From NCBI RefSeq assembly GCF_029542785.1, contig NC_083377.1:477330-541329 (forward strand): 64,000 nucleotides of DNA. The letters are read 5' to 3'. Shown here in pieces: positions 20,220 to 31,293 of the stretch (within the stretch, counting starts at the first letter, position 1; each line of letters starts with the position of its first letter). Position numbers and translations under genes: made by a program. Under the pieces are notes generated by a model. It ran no database searches. It worked only from the letters and a program-made list of their open reading frames with translations, and was not told the DNA's origin. The DNA is from Malassezia japonica. Its lineage: Eukaryota > Basidiomycota > Malasseziomycetes > Malasseziales > Malasseziaceae.

Positions 20220-22430
20220 ATGGCGAGTCAGAACGAGGCCAAGCCGGTCGCTCCGGAGGAGCTGGCTGAGGGAGTGAAGAAAATCCAGGTGAACGAGAAG
20301 CCCCAAAAGGCGAACAAGAAGGGTGGAAAAGGCGGCGAGAGCTCCGACTCGCCCCTCGAGTTTGAGCCGAAGCCGGCCTACTTCCAGTCTCGCATTGACC
20401 TGTTCAACAAGGTCAAGGCCGAGCACGATGCTGCGCTTGCTGCGAAGCAGCGCGTGCCGATCAAGGTGACGCTCCCCGATGGTGCCGTGCGCGAGGGCAC
20501 CGCGTGGGAGACCTCGCCGATGGACATCGCCAAAGAGATCTCCAAGAGCCTCAGCGAGCGCATCGTCATTTCCAAGGTGAACGGCGACCTGTGGGACTTG
20601 GAGCGTCCGTTCGAGGGCGATGCTACGCTCGAGTTCTTCGACTTTGAGTCGCCAGAAGGCAAGCGCGTCTTTTGGCACTCCTCCGCGCACGTCCTCGGCG
20701 AGGCGGCCGAGCGTCACTTTGGCTGCCACCTGTGCATTGGTCCCCCCACCGACGAGGGCTTCTACTACGAGATGGGTATGGGCGACAGCGGCGAGCGTGT
20801 CGTGCGCCAGGAGGACTTCCCTCCCCTCGAAAAGCTCGTGACAATGGCCGTCAAGGAGAAGCAGCCGTTCGAGCGCCTGACGCTGACCAAGGAGCAGCTG
20901 CTCGAGATGTTCAAGTACAACAAGTACAAGCTGTACATTATCAACTCCAAGATCCCCGACGGTACCTCTACGACCGTGTACCGCTGCGGTCCGATGATCG
21001 ACCTGTGCATGGGCCCCCACGTCCCCAACACGGGCCGCATCAAGAACATGGCCATTCTGAAGAACTCTGCGTCGTACTTCCTCGGTGACCAGGCGAACGA
21101 CTCGCTGCAGCGCCTGTACGGCATTTCGTTCCCCGACAAGAAGCAGATGGTCGAGTACAAGCACTTTTTGGCCGAGGCTGCGAAGCGCGACCACCGCCGC
21201 ATCGGCAAGGAGCAGGAGCTGTTTATGTTCCACGACCTGAGCCCCGGAAGCTGCTTCTGGCTCCCCCACGGTGCGCGTATCTACAACACACTCCAGGACT
21301 TCCTCAAGACCGAGTACCGCAAGCGCGGCTTCCAGGAGGTGATTTCGCCCAACATGTACAACTCCAAGCTGTGGGAGACGTCGGGCCACTGGGCGAACTA
21401 CAAGGACGACATGTTCACGCTGAACGTCGACAAGGAGACCTTTGCGCTGAAGCCCATGAACTGCCCCGGCCACTGTCTCATGTTTGGTGCGCGCGACCGC
21501 TCCTACAAGGAGCTTCCCCTCCGCTTTGCCGACTTTGGTGTGATCCACCGTAACGAGGCGAGTGGTGCGCTGAGTGGTCTTACGCGTGTGCGCCGCTTTG
21601 TCCAGGACGACGCGCACATCTTCTGCCGTACTAGCCAGATTGAGGAGGAGATGGCGAACTGCTTCGACTTTTTGCGCCACGTCTACGGCAACTTTGGCTT
21701 CACCTTCAAGCTGGAGCTCTCGACGCGCCCTGAAAAGTTCCTGGGCGACATTGCGACGTGGGACGAGGCGGAGAAGCGCCTCGGCGCGGCTCTCGACAAG
21801 TTTGTGCCTGGCGAGTGGGAGCTGAACCCCGGCGATGGTGCCTTCTACGGCCCCAAGATCGATATCACGATCAGCGATGCGATGCGCCGCCAGCACCAGT
21901 GCGCCACCATCCAGCTCGACTTCCAGCTGCCGCAGCGCTTTAACCTCGAGTACAAGACGCCACAAGGCTCTGCCGAGGCCGACAAGCATACCGAGCGCCC
22001 GGTCATGATCCACCGCGCGATTGTCGGCTCGCTCGAGCGCTTCATTGCGATTCTCATTGAAAACTTTGCCGGCAAGTGGCCCTTCTGGCTCTCGCCGCGC
22101 CAGGTGCTCGTTGTGCCGGTCACCGGCAGCGTGTACGGCTACGCGGAGAAGGTCCGCGCGAAGCTCTGGGACGCCGGCTTCTTTGCGGACGTCGACCTCT
22201 CTGACAACACGCTCAACAAGAAGATCCGCAACGGCGAGCTCGCGCAGTACAACTTTGTCTTTGTCGTGGGCCACGAGGAGCAGGAGTCGGAGAGCGTCAA
22301 CGTGCGCAACCGCGACACGGACCCCAGCGTCGCCAAGGGCAAGACGGAGACGATCGAGCTCGCCAAGGCCATCGAGCTCCTCCAGAAGCTCAAGGAGTCC
22401 AAGGCGCTTTCCAACCAGCTCTCGCAGTAG
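20220..22430 (+). CDS. THS1: Threonyl-tRNA synthetase
   Basis: A single exon of 736 aa, essentially the length of the cytosolic yeast enzyme. After a Lys-rich N-terminal extension come the TGS domain ([20 protein letters not shown]) and the second additional editing-type domain with [20 protein letters not shown]. The class II catalytic core has [20 protein letters not shown], motif 2 [16 protein letters not shown], and motif 3 near [16 protein letters not shown]. The C-terminal anticodon-binding domain includes [20 protein letters not shown]. It charges tRNA-Thr with threonine. A tRNA-Thr gene lies 22 kb away in this window. The convergent neighbour PTPA ends 6 bp downstream. Confidence 0.96.
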   Translation: MASQNEAKPVAPEELAEGVKKIQVNEKPQKANKKGGKGGESSDSPLEFEPKPAYFQSRIDLFNKVKAEHDAALAAKQRVPIKVTLPDGAVREGTAWETSPMDIAKEISKSLSERIVISKVNGDLWDLERPFEGDATLEFFDFESPEGKRVFWHSSAHVLGEAAERHFGCHLCIGPPTDEGFYYEMGMGDSGERVVRQEDFPPLEKLVTMAVKEKQPFERLTLTKEQLLEMFKYNKYKLYIINSKIPDGTSTTVYRCGPMIDLCMGPHVPNTGRIKNMAILKNSASYFLGDQANDSLQRLYGISFPDKKQMVEYKHFLAEAAKRDHRRIGKEQELFMFHDLSPGSCFWLPHGARIYNTLQDFLKTEYRKRGFQEVISPNMYNSKLWETSGHWANYKDDMFTLNVDKETFALKPMNCPGHCLMFGARDRSYKELPLRFADFGVIHRNEASGALSGLTRVRRFVQDDAHIFCRTSQIEEEMANCFDFLRHVYGNFGFTFKLELSTRPEKFLGDIATWDEAEKRLGAALDKFVPGEWELNPGDGAFYGPKIDITISDAMRRQHQCATIQLDFQLPQRFNLEYKTPQGSAEADKHTERPVMIHRAIVGSLERFIAILIENFAGKWPFWLSPRQVLVVPVTGSVYGYAEKVRAKLWDAGFFADVDLSDNTLNKKIRNGELAQYNFVFVVGHEEQESESVNVRNRDTDPSVAKGKTETIELAKAIELLQKLKESKALSNQLSQ

Positions 22431-22436
22431 ATGTAG

Positions 22437-23681
22437 CTATGGATCCTTTGCCCACGGAGCACGCACCGGAGGCGTCGACGTACGCGAACTCGCCGCGGAC
22501 GCGGCGGTCGTCGCACGGCCGACCGGCGTCGAGGTGCGCGATACGGGTGCGGTCGACACGGCGCGCATCACCCACGGCGACGGCGTCGGTGTCGGCGCGT
22601 GGGTCGGCCACGGATACCCGACGCCGCCAAAGACAAAGTGCTGCACGACCGGGCGCTTGAGTAGGCACTCGGCATCGTACATTTTCAGCATGCCCGTATA
22701 GACTTTGTACCACGACGCGACGTTCGACGAGACATCCGTGAGCAGCGGCGAGTGCTCGGTAAACGGGCCGCGCTTGAGCGAGTGGATGCGTGCGAGGGAC
22801 GAAATGTACAGATTGGGTATCGGCTCGGCACCTGCGACGGGCGGCACGTAGTACAGCGTCTCTTGCACCGAGATCTTGGGGCCCGCGCGCGGCTCCTTCC
22901 AGGACGCATAGGGGTACAGGCTGCGGTTCACCACGCCTTGCGGCGTGAGCGTCTCGGCATGGCGCAGCTGTGCGGCGCCGATAATGTACGGGGCGAACTG
23001 GTAGTCGTCAAGGCCCCACACGCCGTGGCTCCCGGCCGGCTCGAGCGAGTAGTGGTCCTGCAGGTGCCACACGACACGTAGGTACGCAGGGAAGACCTCG
23101 AGCGCAAGCCGCCGCTCGGCCGCCGCAACGTCCGCCGCCTCGTCGGAGCGCACAAAGAGGCGCAGGCGGTGGAGATAGCCGAGCCACGCCAGGAAGTTGA
23201 GCTCGTGTCCGGTGCCGTAGTCGATGCGCACGAACGAGCCAAAGGCCTCCAAGAGGTACGCACGCAGCTCCACGATAAACGGGTGCAGCGCAGGCGGAAG
23301 CAGCGCCTCGTGCAGCGCGTCCAGCTTCTCTTCGAGGCGTGCGCCCCACGTCCGAAACGCGAGGTTGCCAAAGCGCTGGCTCGTCGTGTGCAGTTCGATC
23401 TCGTCTGTCCATGCATCGAGTGTCTGCAAGAGCCCCAGCACACGCTCCACCGCATCGTCCGACGTGCACCGCGCCGCCGCGTCGGTCCATGCGACCTGCT
23501 GCGTAGCGTGCCCGACACTCGCCTCGCCGAGGCGCATCACAAAAAGGACCACGGCATCGTGTGCTGCGCTCTCGCGCCACAAATCCACATCGCTATCTTC
23601 GCGAATACGCCGCTGGGGCGCCGTCAGCGCCCCCACGGCCTCCGCACCAACCCACGCAGGGAGCGGCAACGCCAACGCCAT
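22437..23681 (-). CDS. PTPA/RRD-type PP2A activator (peptidyl-prolyl isomerase)
   Basis: A protein of 414 aa, ATG at 23681 (MALALPLPAWVGAEAVG). The open frame extends upstream into the GatB gene, so the internal ATG is taken. PTPA signatures are FGNLAFRTW, LEAFGSFVRIDYGTGHELNF, GSHGVWGLDDYQFAPYIIGA, SLYPYASW and the C-terminal VVQHFVFGGVGYPWP. These proteins act on PP2A-family phosphatases and catalyse prolyl isomerisation. Fungi have two paralogues, RRD1 and RRD2; the sequence alone does not let me say which this is. The C-terminus is Ser/Thr/Pro-rich. It shares a 28-bp divergent intergenic region with the GatB gene. Confidence 0.88.
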   Translation of the reverse strand: MALALPLPAWVGAEAVGALTAPQRRIREDSDVDLWRESAAHDAVVLFVMRLGEASVGHATQQVAWTDAAARCTSDDAVERVLGLLQTLDAWTDEIELHTTSQRFGNLAFRTWGARLEEKLDALHEALLPPALHPFIVELRAYLLEAFGSFVRIDYGTGHELNFLAWLGYLHRLRLFVRSDEAADVAAAERRLALEVFPAYLRVVWHLQDHYSLEPAGSHGVWGLDDYQFAPYIIGAAQLRHAETLTPQGVVNRSLYPYASWKEPRAGPKISVQETLYYVPPVAGAEPIPNLYISSLARIHSLKRGPFTEHSPLLTDVSSNVASWYKVYTGMLKMYDAECLLKRPVVQHFVFGGVGYPWPTHAPTPTPSPWVMRAVSTAPVSRTSTPVGRATTAASAASSRTSTPPVRAPWAKDP

Positions 23682-23709
23682 CGTGGAGAAGTGGAGGTTC
23701 GCTCCGGCG
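23682..23709. promoter_or_regulatory. 28-bp divergent promoter
   Basis: Only 28 bp lie between the PTPA and GatB start codons, with two GTGGAG hexamers on the plus strand. GTGGAG also occurs in the 42-bp promoter at 27994-28035. Part of the promoter must lie inside coding sequence. Confidence 0.45.
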
Positions 23710-25417
23710 ATGTGGAAATTTGTGCGCCGTGCGCTGAGTACGAGCGCGGTGCGCCGCAAGGGCCATGCGCTGCTCCCCGAAGGCTGGCAGGTGGTGATTG
23801 GAATCGAGTGCCATGCGCAGCTCAAGGTGCCGACCAAGCTCTTTAGTCGTACGTCGCCCGACTCACCCAGCGACCGTGCCACCGTCGGCCCAAACGTCGC
23901 CAAACACGCATGTCTCGGCGTTTGATGCCGGCTTCCCCGGCATGCTCCCCCGCCTGCATAGCTCGACGATCGGTGCGGCAGTGAATGCGGCGCTTGCGCT
24001 GCAGTGCAAGATCGAGAACTACTCGACGTTTGACCGCAAGCACTACTTTTACGCCGACCAGCCGATGGGCTATCAGATCACGCAAAAGCGCAGTACGTCG
24101 CGCGGCTTACCCAGTCCCCTATGCGAAAGAAGGGCGTGTCTCGATCAGGGTCGAAGACGGCTTTCTGAAGAACGAGGCGGATGCGATCGACGTTCCTATC
24201 GAGCAGGTGCAGCTCGAGCAGGATACGGCCAAGTCGGCGTACTATACCGTCGACGGCGAGCGCGCCGGGCGCGTCCAGCTGCTCGACTTTAATCGCGCCG
24301 GCGTCGCGCTGATCGAGATCGTGAGTGCGCCGGCGATGCGCACGCCAGAGCAGGCAGGCGCGTACGTGCGCAAAGTGCGCGACCTGCTGCGGTGCGTCGG
24401 CGCGTCCGACGGCAACATGAACGAGGTAGGTGGCCATGCTTATGCAGGGCTCGCTGCGGTGCGACGTCAACGTGTCCGTGCACAAGTTCGGCACGCCGTT
24501 TGGTGCGCGATGCGAGATCAAGAACCTGAATAGCGTCAAGTTTCTGATGCAGGCCATCGGTACGTCGCTCTACTTACGCAGCGCACGAGGCCCAGCGGCA
24601 GTACGCGGCGCTCGCGGCCGGCGGCGAGGTCGAGCAAGAGTCGCGCGGATTTGACGAGGCCAGCGGCACGACCTACACGATGCGCAAGAAGGAGGATGCG
24701 CCCGACTATCGCTACCTGTACGAGCCGAATATTCCCCCGCTCGAGATCCCGAAAGAGCGCATCAAGGCGCAGATCAAGGAGCTGCCCGAGCTGCCCGATG
24801 CGCGCCATGCGCGCCTGCGCGAGACGTACGGCCTGTCTGTGCGCGACATCAACGTCCTGACGCGCGTCAATGCCGACGACGACGCGACGCCGCCACCGGA
24901 GCGCCACGCGGAGCTCGTGTACTGCCCCAACGCGGTGGACTTTTTCGAGCACCTGGTCGGCGCGGGCGCCGCGCCACAGGCGGCGGTCAACTGGACGATC
25001 CACCACCTGCTCAAGGAGCTAAACGCGGCCGGCGTCCCGTTCCACGCGAGCCCCATCCCCCCGGTCGTCGTTGCGGAGCTGATCAGCCTCGTCGACCAGG
25101 GCACAATCACCGCCAAGACCGCGCACACCCTCCTGCGCGAGATGGTCGATACACGCACGATTCCGTTCGACGGCACGCTCCAGCTGCGCCAGCGCATCGA
25201 CGCCCGCGGCCTCGCGCAGCTGTCGTCCGACGCGGATCTGCGCCCTCTCTGCGAAGAAGTCGTCGCGGAGCTGTCCAAGGATGTCGACGCGGTCCGCGCC
25301 GGCAAGTCCAAGGCCATGATGAAGCTCGTCGGCGCAGTCATGCGCAAGTCGGGCGGCCGCGCCGACGCGGTCGCCGCCACGCGCCTCCTCGAGCGCCTCG
25401 TTGGTACCTCCACATAG
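23710..25417 (+). CDS. PET112: Mitochondrial glutamyl-tRNA(Gln) amidotransferase subunit B
   Basis: Five exons, 539 aa; the introns 23849-23870, 24093-24114, 24426-24447 and 24560-24581 are each exactly 22 nt. The start [17 protein letters not shown] looks like a mitochondrial targeting sequence. GatB motifs appear once spliced: [83 protein letters not shown] and [12 protein letters not shown] tail region with Yqey-like helices follows ([19 protein letters not shown]). The enzyme converts Glu-tRNA(Gln) to Gln-tRNA(Gln) in mitochondria. SEC17 starts only 12 bp after the stop. Confidence 0.93.
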
Positions 25418-25429
25418 ATCCCGTCCACG

Positions 25430-26293
25430 ATGGGCACGTCCGCTGAGGAGCTGCTCCGCAGTGCGGAGAAGAAGGCGTCGTCGACTGGCGGCTGGTTCTC
25501 GTCGTCGTCGAGCAAGCATGAAGAGTCGATTGAGCTCTTTAAAGAGGCTGCGAACAAGTTCCGTGTGGACAACCGCATGACCGAGGCCGGCCAGGCGCTC
25601 GTGCGTGCGGCCGAGATGGAGCTCAAGACGGGCGAGAAGGACTTTGCCTCGAACTCGTACTATGAGGCGAGCAAGTGTTTCCGCATGACGCGTCCCGACC
25701 AGGCGATGATGGCGCTCGACCGCTGCGCCAACCTGCTTGTCGAGCGTGGCCGTTTCCGCCAGGCGGCGGACCGCAAGAAGAACATGGCCGAGCTGTACCG
25801 CGACGACCCCAACCGTCTCGACCAGGGCCTCGCGGCGTACGAGCAGGCGGCGACGTGGTACACTCAGGAAGGCGCGAGCGCCACCGCGTCCGCGTGCAAC
25901 CGCGAGGCGGCGCAGCTCGCGATCCAGCTCGAGCAGTACCCCAAGGCGATCGAGCTGTGGGAGGCGGTCGCGGCCGCGAGCCTCGGCAGCAACCTGACCA
26001 AGTACTCGGTCAAGGAGTACTACCTGAATGCGGGCCTGTGCTACCTCGCGATCCCCGACGTCGGCGCGGCGACGCGTGCGATGGGCTTCTATGCGCAGCA
26101 GGACCCCGGCTTTCCGTCTACGACCGAGGGCCAGTTCCTGCACGGCGTCCTGCAGGCGTGCGAGCACGGCGAGCTCGACGCGTTCGACCAGCGTGTACAA
26201 GAGTTTGACCGTATGAAGCCGATCACCGGATGGCGTGCGACGCTCCTGCAGAGCGTGCGCAAGGCCATTTCCGACGAGCCGGATCTGTCGTAG
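25430..26293 (+). CDS. SEC17: Alpha-SNAP, Sec17
   Basis: A single exon of 287 aa, close to the usual family length. It is made of TPR-like helical hairpins; recognisable stretches are ESIELFKEAANKFR, AAEMELKTGEKDFASNSYYE, and a C-terminal MKPITGWRATLLQSVRKAI. Sec17 binds SNARE complexes and recruits the Sec18/NSF ATPase that disassembles them after membrane fusion. The ATG is fixed by the 12-bp gap to the upstream stop. Its TAG stop is directly followed by the stop codon of the convergent NDUFAF5-like gene (TAGCTA, no gap). Confidence 0.95.
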   Translation: MGTSAEELLRSAEKKASSTGGWFSSSSSKHEESIELFKEAANKFRVDNRMTEAGQALVRAAEMELKTGEKDFASNSYYEASKCFRMTRPDQAMMALDRCANLLVERGRFRQAADRKKNMAELYRDDPNRLDQGLAAYEQAATWYTQEGASATASACNREAAQLAIQLEQYPKAIELWEAVAAASLGSNLTKYSVKEYYLNAGLCYLAIPDVGAATRAMGFYAQQDPGFPSTTEGQFLHGVLQACEHGELDAFDQRVQEFDRMKPITGWRATLLQSVRKAISDEPDLS

Positions 26294-27341
26294 CTACAAA
26301 ACATCCTTGAGCGAGTGCGACGCGCTGCCCCGCTCGAGCGGCTTGCGCTGGTCGGGCGACGGCTTCCACCCGATCATAAAGATCGGCGCATAGGTCGCCG
26401 GGAGGTGGCCTTCCGGCGTGCCGTGCAGCGCCTCGTACGTCGCGGCAGCCGCGAGGAGCGTGTCGCGGCGCAGGTATGCGCGGCGGTTGATCACCGCATT
26501 GCTCTCGCCCATGTCGCGCAGGTCTTCGAGCAGCTCAAAGAGGCCGGGGTAGTGCACCGTCACCTCGTCCAGGTCGACCGTCTGCAGGGTAAAGCCGGCG
26601 CGTGTCAGCAGCGACGACACGTCGCGTGTATCGGTCATGGGCGAGACGTGCACCGAGAGGCCGCCGTGGCGCTCCTGCTCGGCGACCAGCAGGCTCGAGC
26701 GCAGCTCAAAGAGCGTGTCGCCGCCCATCATGTAGCCGAGGAACACGCCGTCAGGCTTGAGCGCACGCTGGATCTGGATCAGCGCGCCAGGCAGGTCGTT
26801 CGTCCAGTGCAGACTCCCGCTCGCAATGATGCAGTCCAGCGAGTTTTCTTCAAAGGGCAGCATCTCCTCGTCCACGACACGCCGCTCGATCGCAAAGGGG
26901 TACTTGGCGTCGTCGTCACGGTCGCGGTTCAGCATATCGGCTGCGTCAGTCGCGCCACGTACCGCTCGTGTCGCACATAATCAGCTTCTCGACGCCCGTG
27001 CCTGGCACGTCCAAAAACTTGCGCAGGTGCCCTGCGCCGGCGCCAAGCTCGACAATCGTGGGATACGCACGCTTGATGTCAAGCAGGCGCTCGGCCAGGC
27101 TCTCTGCGGCCATATCTCGCACATAGTCCGTGAGGCGCGACGGCTCGCCACGCTTTGCCACGTCGAATTGCCCGTGCTCGTTGACCGGCGCACGCACCGC
27201 CGCACGCGAGCGCTGCCGCTCTTTTACGTCGCGGTCAAAGATCAGGTACGGCGAGCTGGCCGGCGCATTCGTCGGCGTCGCACGCGCAAGTACCGCGCTC
27301 GTTCGCAGGCCCCGCGCCATCGGACGCAGCCATCCGTGCAT
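26294..27341 (-). CDS. NDUFAF5-like mitochondrial methyltransferase-fold protein
   Basis: Two exons on the minus strand (27341-26963 and 26940-26294) joined over a 22-nt intron (26941-26962), 341 aa. The N-terminus (MHGWLRPMARGLRTSAVLAR) looks like a mitochondrial presequence. The SAM-binding motif is TIVELGAGAGHLRKFL, and later motifs are LDCIIASGSLHWTNDLPGAL and LKPDGVFLGYMMGGDTLFEL. This pattern is typical of NDUFAF5, a complex I assembly factor that hydroxylates an arginine in NDUFS7. It implies that the organism has respiratory complex I. Other class I methyltransferases are less likely because of the SLHWTND and GDTLFEL segments. Confidence 0.85.
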
Positions 27342-27363
27342 GGTGGAAGTGCTGACTAAGCAT

Positions 27364-27993
27364 CTACAGATGGCGCCGCGCGGCAGCGCGCAGGCGCGTG
27401 TCAAAGGAGGGCGAGCGGATCGGGTCGTTGGGCTCCTGGAAGGGGTTCATCATGACCTGCATTAGGACGAAAACGTACCTTGACCCAGAGCTCCCACACA
27501 TCCATCAAAAAGTTGCGGATGCCTTCCTCGTGTTTGTGCTCGTGGAGAATGATAAACTTGGCGTCTGCGTCAGCAAAGCAACGTACTGCCAGGCACCAGG
27601 AACGCAGAAACGGTCCAGTCGTTGATGCGGTCGAGCGACTTGAGGTAGCTGCGTCAGTAGCGCGACGACGTACACGGAGCTGTCCACAAACTGCTTGTCC
27701 TCCAGCACGTCCAGCGAGCCATGCGCAATCATCTGCAAAATATGGTGCTCGTCCGCAGCCGCGCCGCGGTTGTCCTCGGGGGCAGGGCTGCTCGCCGCAG
27801 GACTCGTCGCGCCTTGGCGCGCTAGCGGCGCGGTCCACGTATTAAAGGCGGTGCTGAATCCAAAAATTCCGCTATTCCGCGACTGCTCACCACTTGGCCG
27901 CGTCGCTGCTGGCGCACTCGGCGCACGCGCGCTCAAGTCCGCCTCGTACAGCAGGTTGTCGCGCGTCCCGACGATGCAGAAGTAGTACGGCAT
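27364..27993 (-). CDS. TRS20: TRAPP subunit Trs20/sedlin (TRAPPC2)
   Basis: Four exons on the minus strand, 186 aa, ATG at 27993. Introns: 27649-27673 (25 nt), 27565-27586 and 27457-27478 (22 nt each). The protein begins MPYYFCIVGTRDNLLYEADL and, after an inserted Pro/Ser-rich loop longer than in yeast or human, continues HHILQMIAHGSLDVLEDKQF, VYLKSLDRINDWTVSAFL, KFIILHEHKHEEGIRNFLMD and NPFQEPNDPIRSPSFD. This is the longin-like sedlin fold. TRAPP complexes act as GEFs for Ypt1/Rab1 in ER-to-Golgi traffic and autophagy. The spliced sequence is needed to recover the conserved core. Confidence 0.92.
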
Positions 27994-28035
27994 CTGGTGG
28001 AGGCGGAGAGGCGGAGGAAAGTGGAGGTGTCTTTG
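27994..28035. promoter_or_regulatory. 42-bp divergent promoter
   Basis: The full gap between the TRS20 and Myb-gene start codons. It is purine-rich on the plus strand, with GTGGAG occurring twice (GGTGGAGGCGGAG and AGTGGAGGTG). Confidence 0.45.
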
Positions 28036-29274
28036 ATGGCACGACCAGCGCCGCCGGCGGGCGAGCTGCCGGCCCTCGAGCGCGTCCAGGTGCAGCTGGG
28101 GACGCTGCAGAGTGCGGGACTCGCGCAGCGAAATGCACAGGAAAAGGTTCTGCACGCTCTCGATACCGAGCAGCAGATGGTCGAAGACGCCCTCGTGCAG
28201 CTCGCCATGAGCGAGCGCCAGGCAGCGAGCGACCGCGAACTCGTCCTGGCGCCGGCTACGCAGCAGGTGCGGTACGCGCTGCCACTGATGAGCCGCGACG
28301 CACTGGCCTCGATGCCGCTCCTGGCGCAGCACGCGGCCCAGCGGCGAGAAACACGCGCACTGCTCTCCACGCCACCGTGGAGCGCCCAAGACACCGAGTG
28401 CCTCCGTATCGCCGCGGAAAACGAGCGGGTGCGCGCCATGGCGCTCCAATCGGATCCCGGCTCGCTCGACTGGGAGCGCATCGCGATGCAGGTCCCATTT
28501 CATACCCCGCTCGACTGCCGCACACGCTGGACATTCTTTGAGCGCCCAGGCATCAACCACTCGCGCTGGAGCACCGGCGAGAAAAAGGCGCTCGCAGAAC
28601 ATGTATCACAGGATAAGGATGTGTCGTGGGAAGAGGCCGCACAGGCGCTCCAGACAGGCAGGTCGGGGTACGCAGCACTCGAGACCTACCAGCGGGGCAT
28701 CAAGCCGGCGATCGACTGGACGCCGGAACGCGACGCGGCGCTCCTCGCCGCTGTCCAGGCCGTGGGGCCGGACTGGAAGGCGGTCGTGCAGCACCTCGGC
28801 TTTCCTGCGTTCTGCGCCTCGTTGTGCCACCAGCGGCACAGCAAGCTCAAGAGCACCGCGCTACGGCTGGGGCGCTGGAGCGCCGAAGAAGATGCGGCAC
28901 TCCGCGCGGCCGTCGGCGAGTACGGCTGCGACTGGAAACGCGTCGAGATCCACGTGCCGGGCCGCAGCGGACAGCAGTGCCGCGAGCGATGGGTGGGGCG
29001 CCTGGCGAATATCCCAGAGGGCGAAACGCAGGCGACACGGCGTGCATGGCTTCCGGAAGAGGACGCTCGGCTGCGTGCCTGCGTGCATTCGTGCAAGACT
29101 TGGGTCCAGGTCGCCGAAAATGTGGGCGGACGCTCGGACAAGATGGTGCGCGAACGCTGGATCCTGCTGCGGCGGCGCGACGAGGACGAGGCGCGGCGAC
29201 AGCGTGGCGAGCCTGTTCCTCCACGCAAAGGGGGGAAGCGGCCAGACGAGCCGCTCGACAAAAAGGGTGCGTAG
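28036..29274 (+). CDS. Multi-Myb-repeat DNA-binding protein, SNAPC4-like
   Basis: A single exon of 412 aa from ATG 28036. The N-terminal part is a helical coiled-coil region. It is followed by at least four SANT/Myb repeats: PWSAQDTECLRIAA..., RWSTGEKKALAEHV..., DWTPERDAALLAAVQAVGPD, RWSAEEDAALRAAVGEYGCD..., and AWLPEEDARLRACVHSCKT. The repeat series and N-terminal helical part resemble SNAPC4 (SNAP190) and related Myb proteins that act on snRNA and Pol III promoters. The tail is basic (PPRKGGKRPDEP). Another Myb-type factor such as a Bas1 or Reb1 relative cannot be excluded. Confidence 0.7.
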   Translation: MARPAPPAGELPALERVQVQLGTLQSAGLAQRNAQEKVLHALDTEQQMVEDALVQLAMSERQAASDRELVLAPATQQVRYALPLMSRDALASMPLLAQHAAQRRETRALLSTPPWSAQDTECLRIAAENERVRAMALQSDPGSLDWERIAMQVPFHTPLDCRTRWTFFERPGINHSRWSTGEKKALAEHVSQDKDVSWEEAAQALQTGRSGYAALETYQRGIKPAIDWTPERDAALLAAVQAVGPDWKAVVQHLGFPAFCASLCHQRHSKLKSTALRLGRWSAEEDAALRAAVGEYGCDWKRVEIHVPGRSGQQCRERWVGRLANIPEGETQATRRAWLPEEDARLRACVHSCKTWVQVAENVGGRSDKMVRERWILLRRRDEDEARRQRGEPVPPRKGGKRPDEPLDKKGA

Positions 29275-29555
29275 ATCTACGTATGGGATACGGAAATGTG
29301 CATTTTGCGGTTCATCCGCGAGGACTACATTGTCGGTGCAAATAGCGCGATGCGTGGCGCCAAATAGCGCGACGTGTGCTCGGTAGAGCCCAAGGAGCGC
29401 AAGCGCCTCCACAATGCCGGCGACGGCAAGGGGTATACGTTAGTATGCATGGGATTGTGGAGTATGCCATAGGCGGTCGACCATTTTCGGTCGCGGCTGT
29501 GCCTAGCGAACCACCTTGTTGTAACACTTTCGTACGGCTGTACCCTTTCACACTC

Positions 29556-30704
29556 ATGCCGCGTACTTCGTATGCACAAGTTGCCCGCGAAATTATCGAA
29601 CAATACCTCAATGCCATACGAGCGGAGCAGCACAAACGCAAGCTCAGCTTTTCTGAGCTGGGCCAGCTTCTCAAGATCAAGGAGAAACGGTTGCAAGATA
29701 TGTACGTCCGAATCTCTGCTAATTTAGAATGGATGGGGCGAGTGCGCCTTCGTTTGAGGAGCAAAAGCGCATATGGGACACGCTCAACTTGGGTCTCGAT
29801 AGCGCCTTTTTCAACCGCATCCTCAGCAGTCATATTCACCGAAGCAAGCAAGCTATACTACGTGGCCAAAGTTGGTACTATCACTCATGTCAGAACTGCC
29901 CTATATCCAGCTGAGCTGGTCGCTCATGCTGTGTGCCCCCTACATTATCCACCAAGTGTATACCCAGGTGTGTTTCAACGGCGCTTACACTAGACCAATC
30001 TGCAGCGTACCTTTCCCGGAAAGTGGACTTGTGACATTGACTTTATGGAGAAAAACCGTACCTATGCCCTCACGTTTCAAGGAACTAGCGCAGACAACAC
30101 TAGCCAAGGCCTTCCAACGGCTGACAATGAAGCCCTCGAGATCGAGTATGATAAAGTTGTGGCCCGGATACTCTACTGGAATTTCTTTGTGAACCTAAAA
30201 GGCGCGTTAGCAGAGTGTACCTTGCCAATGCACCGGGTGGCGAGCAAGCTCGACCTTGAAGTGCCTTCTCTTGCAAAGATGTGCGTAGCCCGAAACTCAT
30301 GTGCAGTATCAATGGCTCACCCAACCCTAGCCGGAGTGACATCTCCAAGCTCGTCTCCTTTTTCTGTCTGAATCGTGAGGAGGCGATCATCAATAACCAC
30401 GTAACTTTTGCCTATTACATCAATCTCGAGCGGTTATTTGAAGAGTTTTGTGGTATGTAATACGTCTCTTATGCATACCCCATCATGATCCAGCTACGCC
30501 GCACACTAAAGAGGAATTCCGGCTACATTTGGAGTCAAGTCTCTCAAAATGTACGTGGAGATGCTTATCTAACACGAGGCACCAGACACTTTCCTTGAGT
30601 CGTCTGAACACTATGTATCGGTCGAAAATGACCCTGATGACGGGATCAAGATCATTATAGAGGGGGAGCTTGAACGACTTCCGCAATGCACCATAGAGGA
30701 ATAA
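29556..30704 (+). CDS. Family A two-module HTH-like protein, one non-canonical acceptor
   Basis: 331 aa if all six introns are removed: 29702-29727, 29871-29893, 29968-29993, 30281-30306, 30453-30476 and 30551-30578 (phases 2,1,0,2,1,0). HTH-like segments are LSFSELGQLLKIKEKRLQDM and LPMHRVASKLDLEVPSLAKM. The strands are NRTYALTFQG and GIKIIIEGELERLP. The fifth intron would need to end in ...TTATGCAT rather than AG, because the next AG breaks the frame. Without splicing, a TAA follows at once. Either this copy is newly broken or the site is a rare GT-AT acceptor. All other exons are intact. It is the first gene of the second accessory block. Confidence 0.65.
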
Positions 30705-30834
30705 TAGCAAGTCTACACACGTCCTAGCCCAAGTGTTGACCGATTTGAAGCTCTATCAAACTACTCAAGAGACAATATCCAATCACCAGCTTGACACTAT
30801 TGCACCTTTCCATTCGTACTCCAGTCGGCGGAAT

Positions 30835-31293
30835 TCAAGGCTTGTTCTTGTTCTCCGATCCATCAGGAACCGCACTCGTGCTCGCACGAGGGGCAGGGTG
30901 GGAGTTGGTCGCGTTCGGCTGCGCAGCGGCAGACGTTTCACAAGCGCTAGTGCCCGAACTAGGATCATGAAAGAGGTTGGTCGCGTCAGGCTTTGCAGAA
31001 GCAGGCTCTCCGCGAGCCTTGTCGCGCTCCGCCAGCCATTCTTCAATACGACGCTTCGTGCGCTCGGCGGTCCGTGCCATGTACGGCCTGCGGAAGCCTG
31101 GGTACCCGCTCCAGAATCCAGGAGGGTACTTGTTAGGCATTTCCATCTCGATGATGTTCACCTCCTCACCATTCTCAATAACGGTTTCTTCTTTGAAGTG
31201 GATTTCGAATCCATCATCATCGTCTGGGTCAGGGAACATCCGGTCCAAGAATTCCCGAGTTTCAAAGTCATGTACGGAAAGTGGGTTTGACAT
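30835..31293 (-). CDS. Small acidic protein (family B), unknown function
   Basis: An intronless ORF of 152 aa on the minus strand, ATG at 31293. The N-terminal half is acidic (DPDDDDGFEIHFKEET), followed by a strand-like EEVNIIEMEMPNKYPPGFW. Then comes a basic helical stretch (RPYMARTAERTKRRIEEWLA) and a Ser/Ala/Pro-rich tail. Size, composition and position next to family A genes match the genes at 12006 and 53497, though sequence identity is weak. There is no signal peptide or membrane segment. A TTTATAAATAAAG-like A+T stretch about 50 bp upstream could be the TATA region. Confidence 0.55.
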   Translation of the reverse strand: MSNPLSVHDFETREFLDRMFPDPDDDDGFEIHFKEETVIENGEEVNIIEMEMPNKYPPGFWSGYPGFRRPYMARTAERTKRRIEEWLAERDKARGEPASAKPDATNLFHDPSSGTSACETSAAAQPNATNSHPAPRASTSAVPDGSENKNKP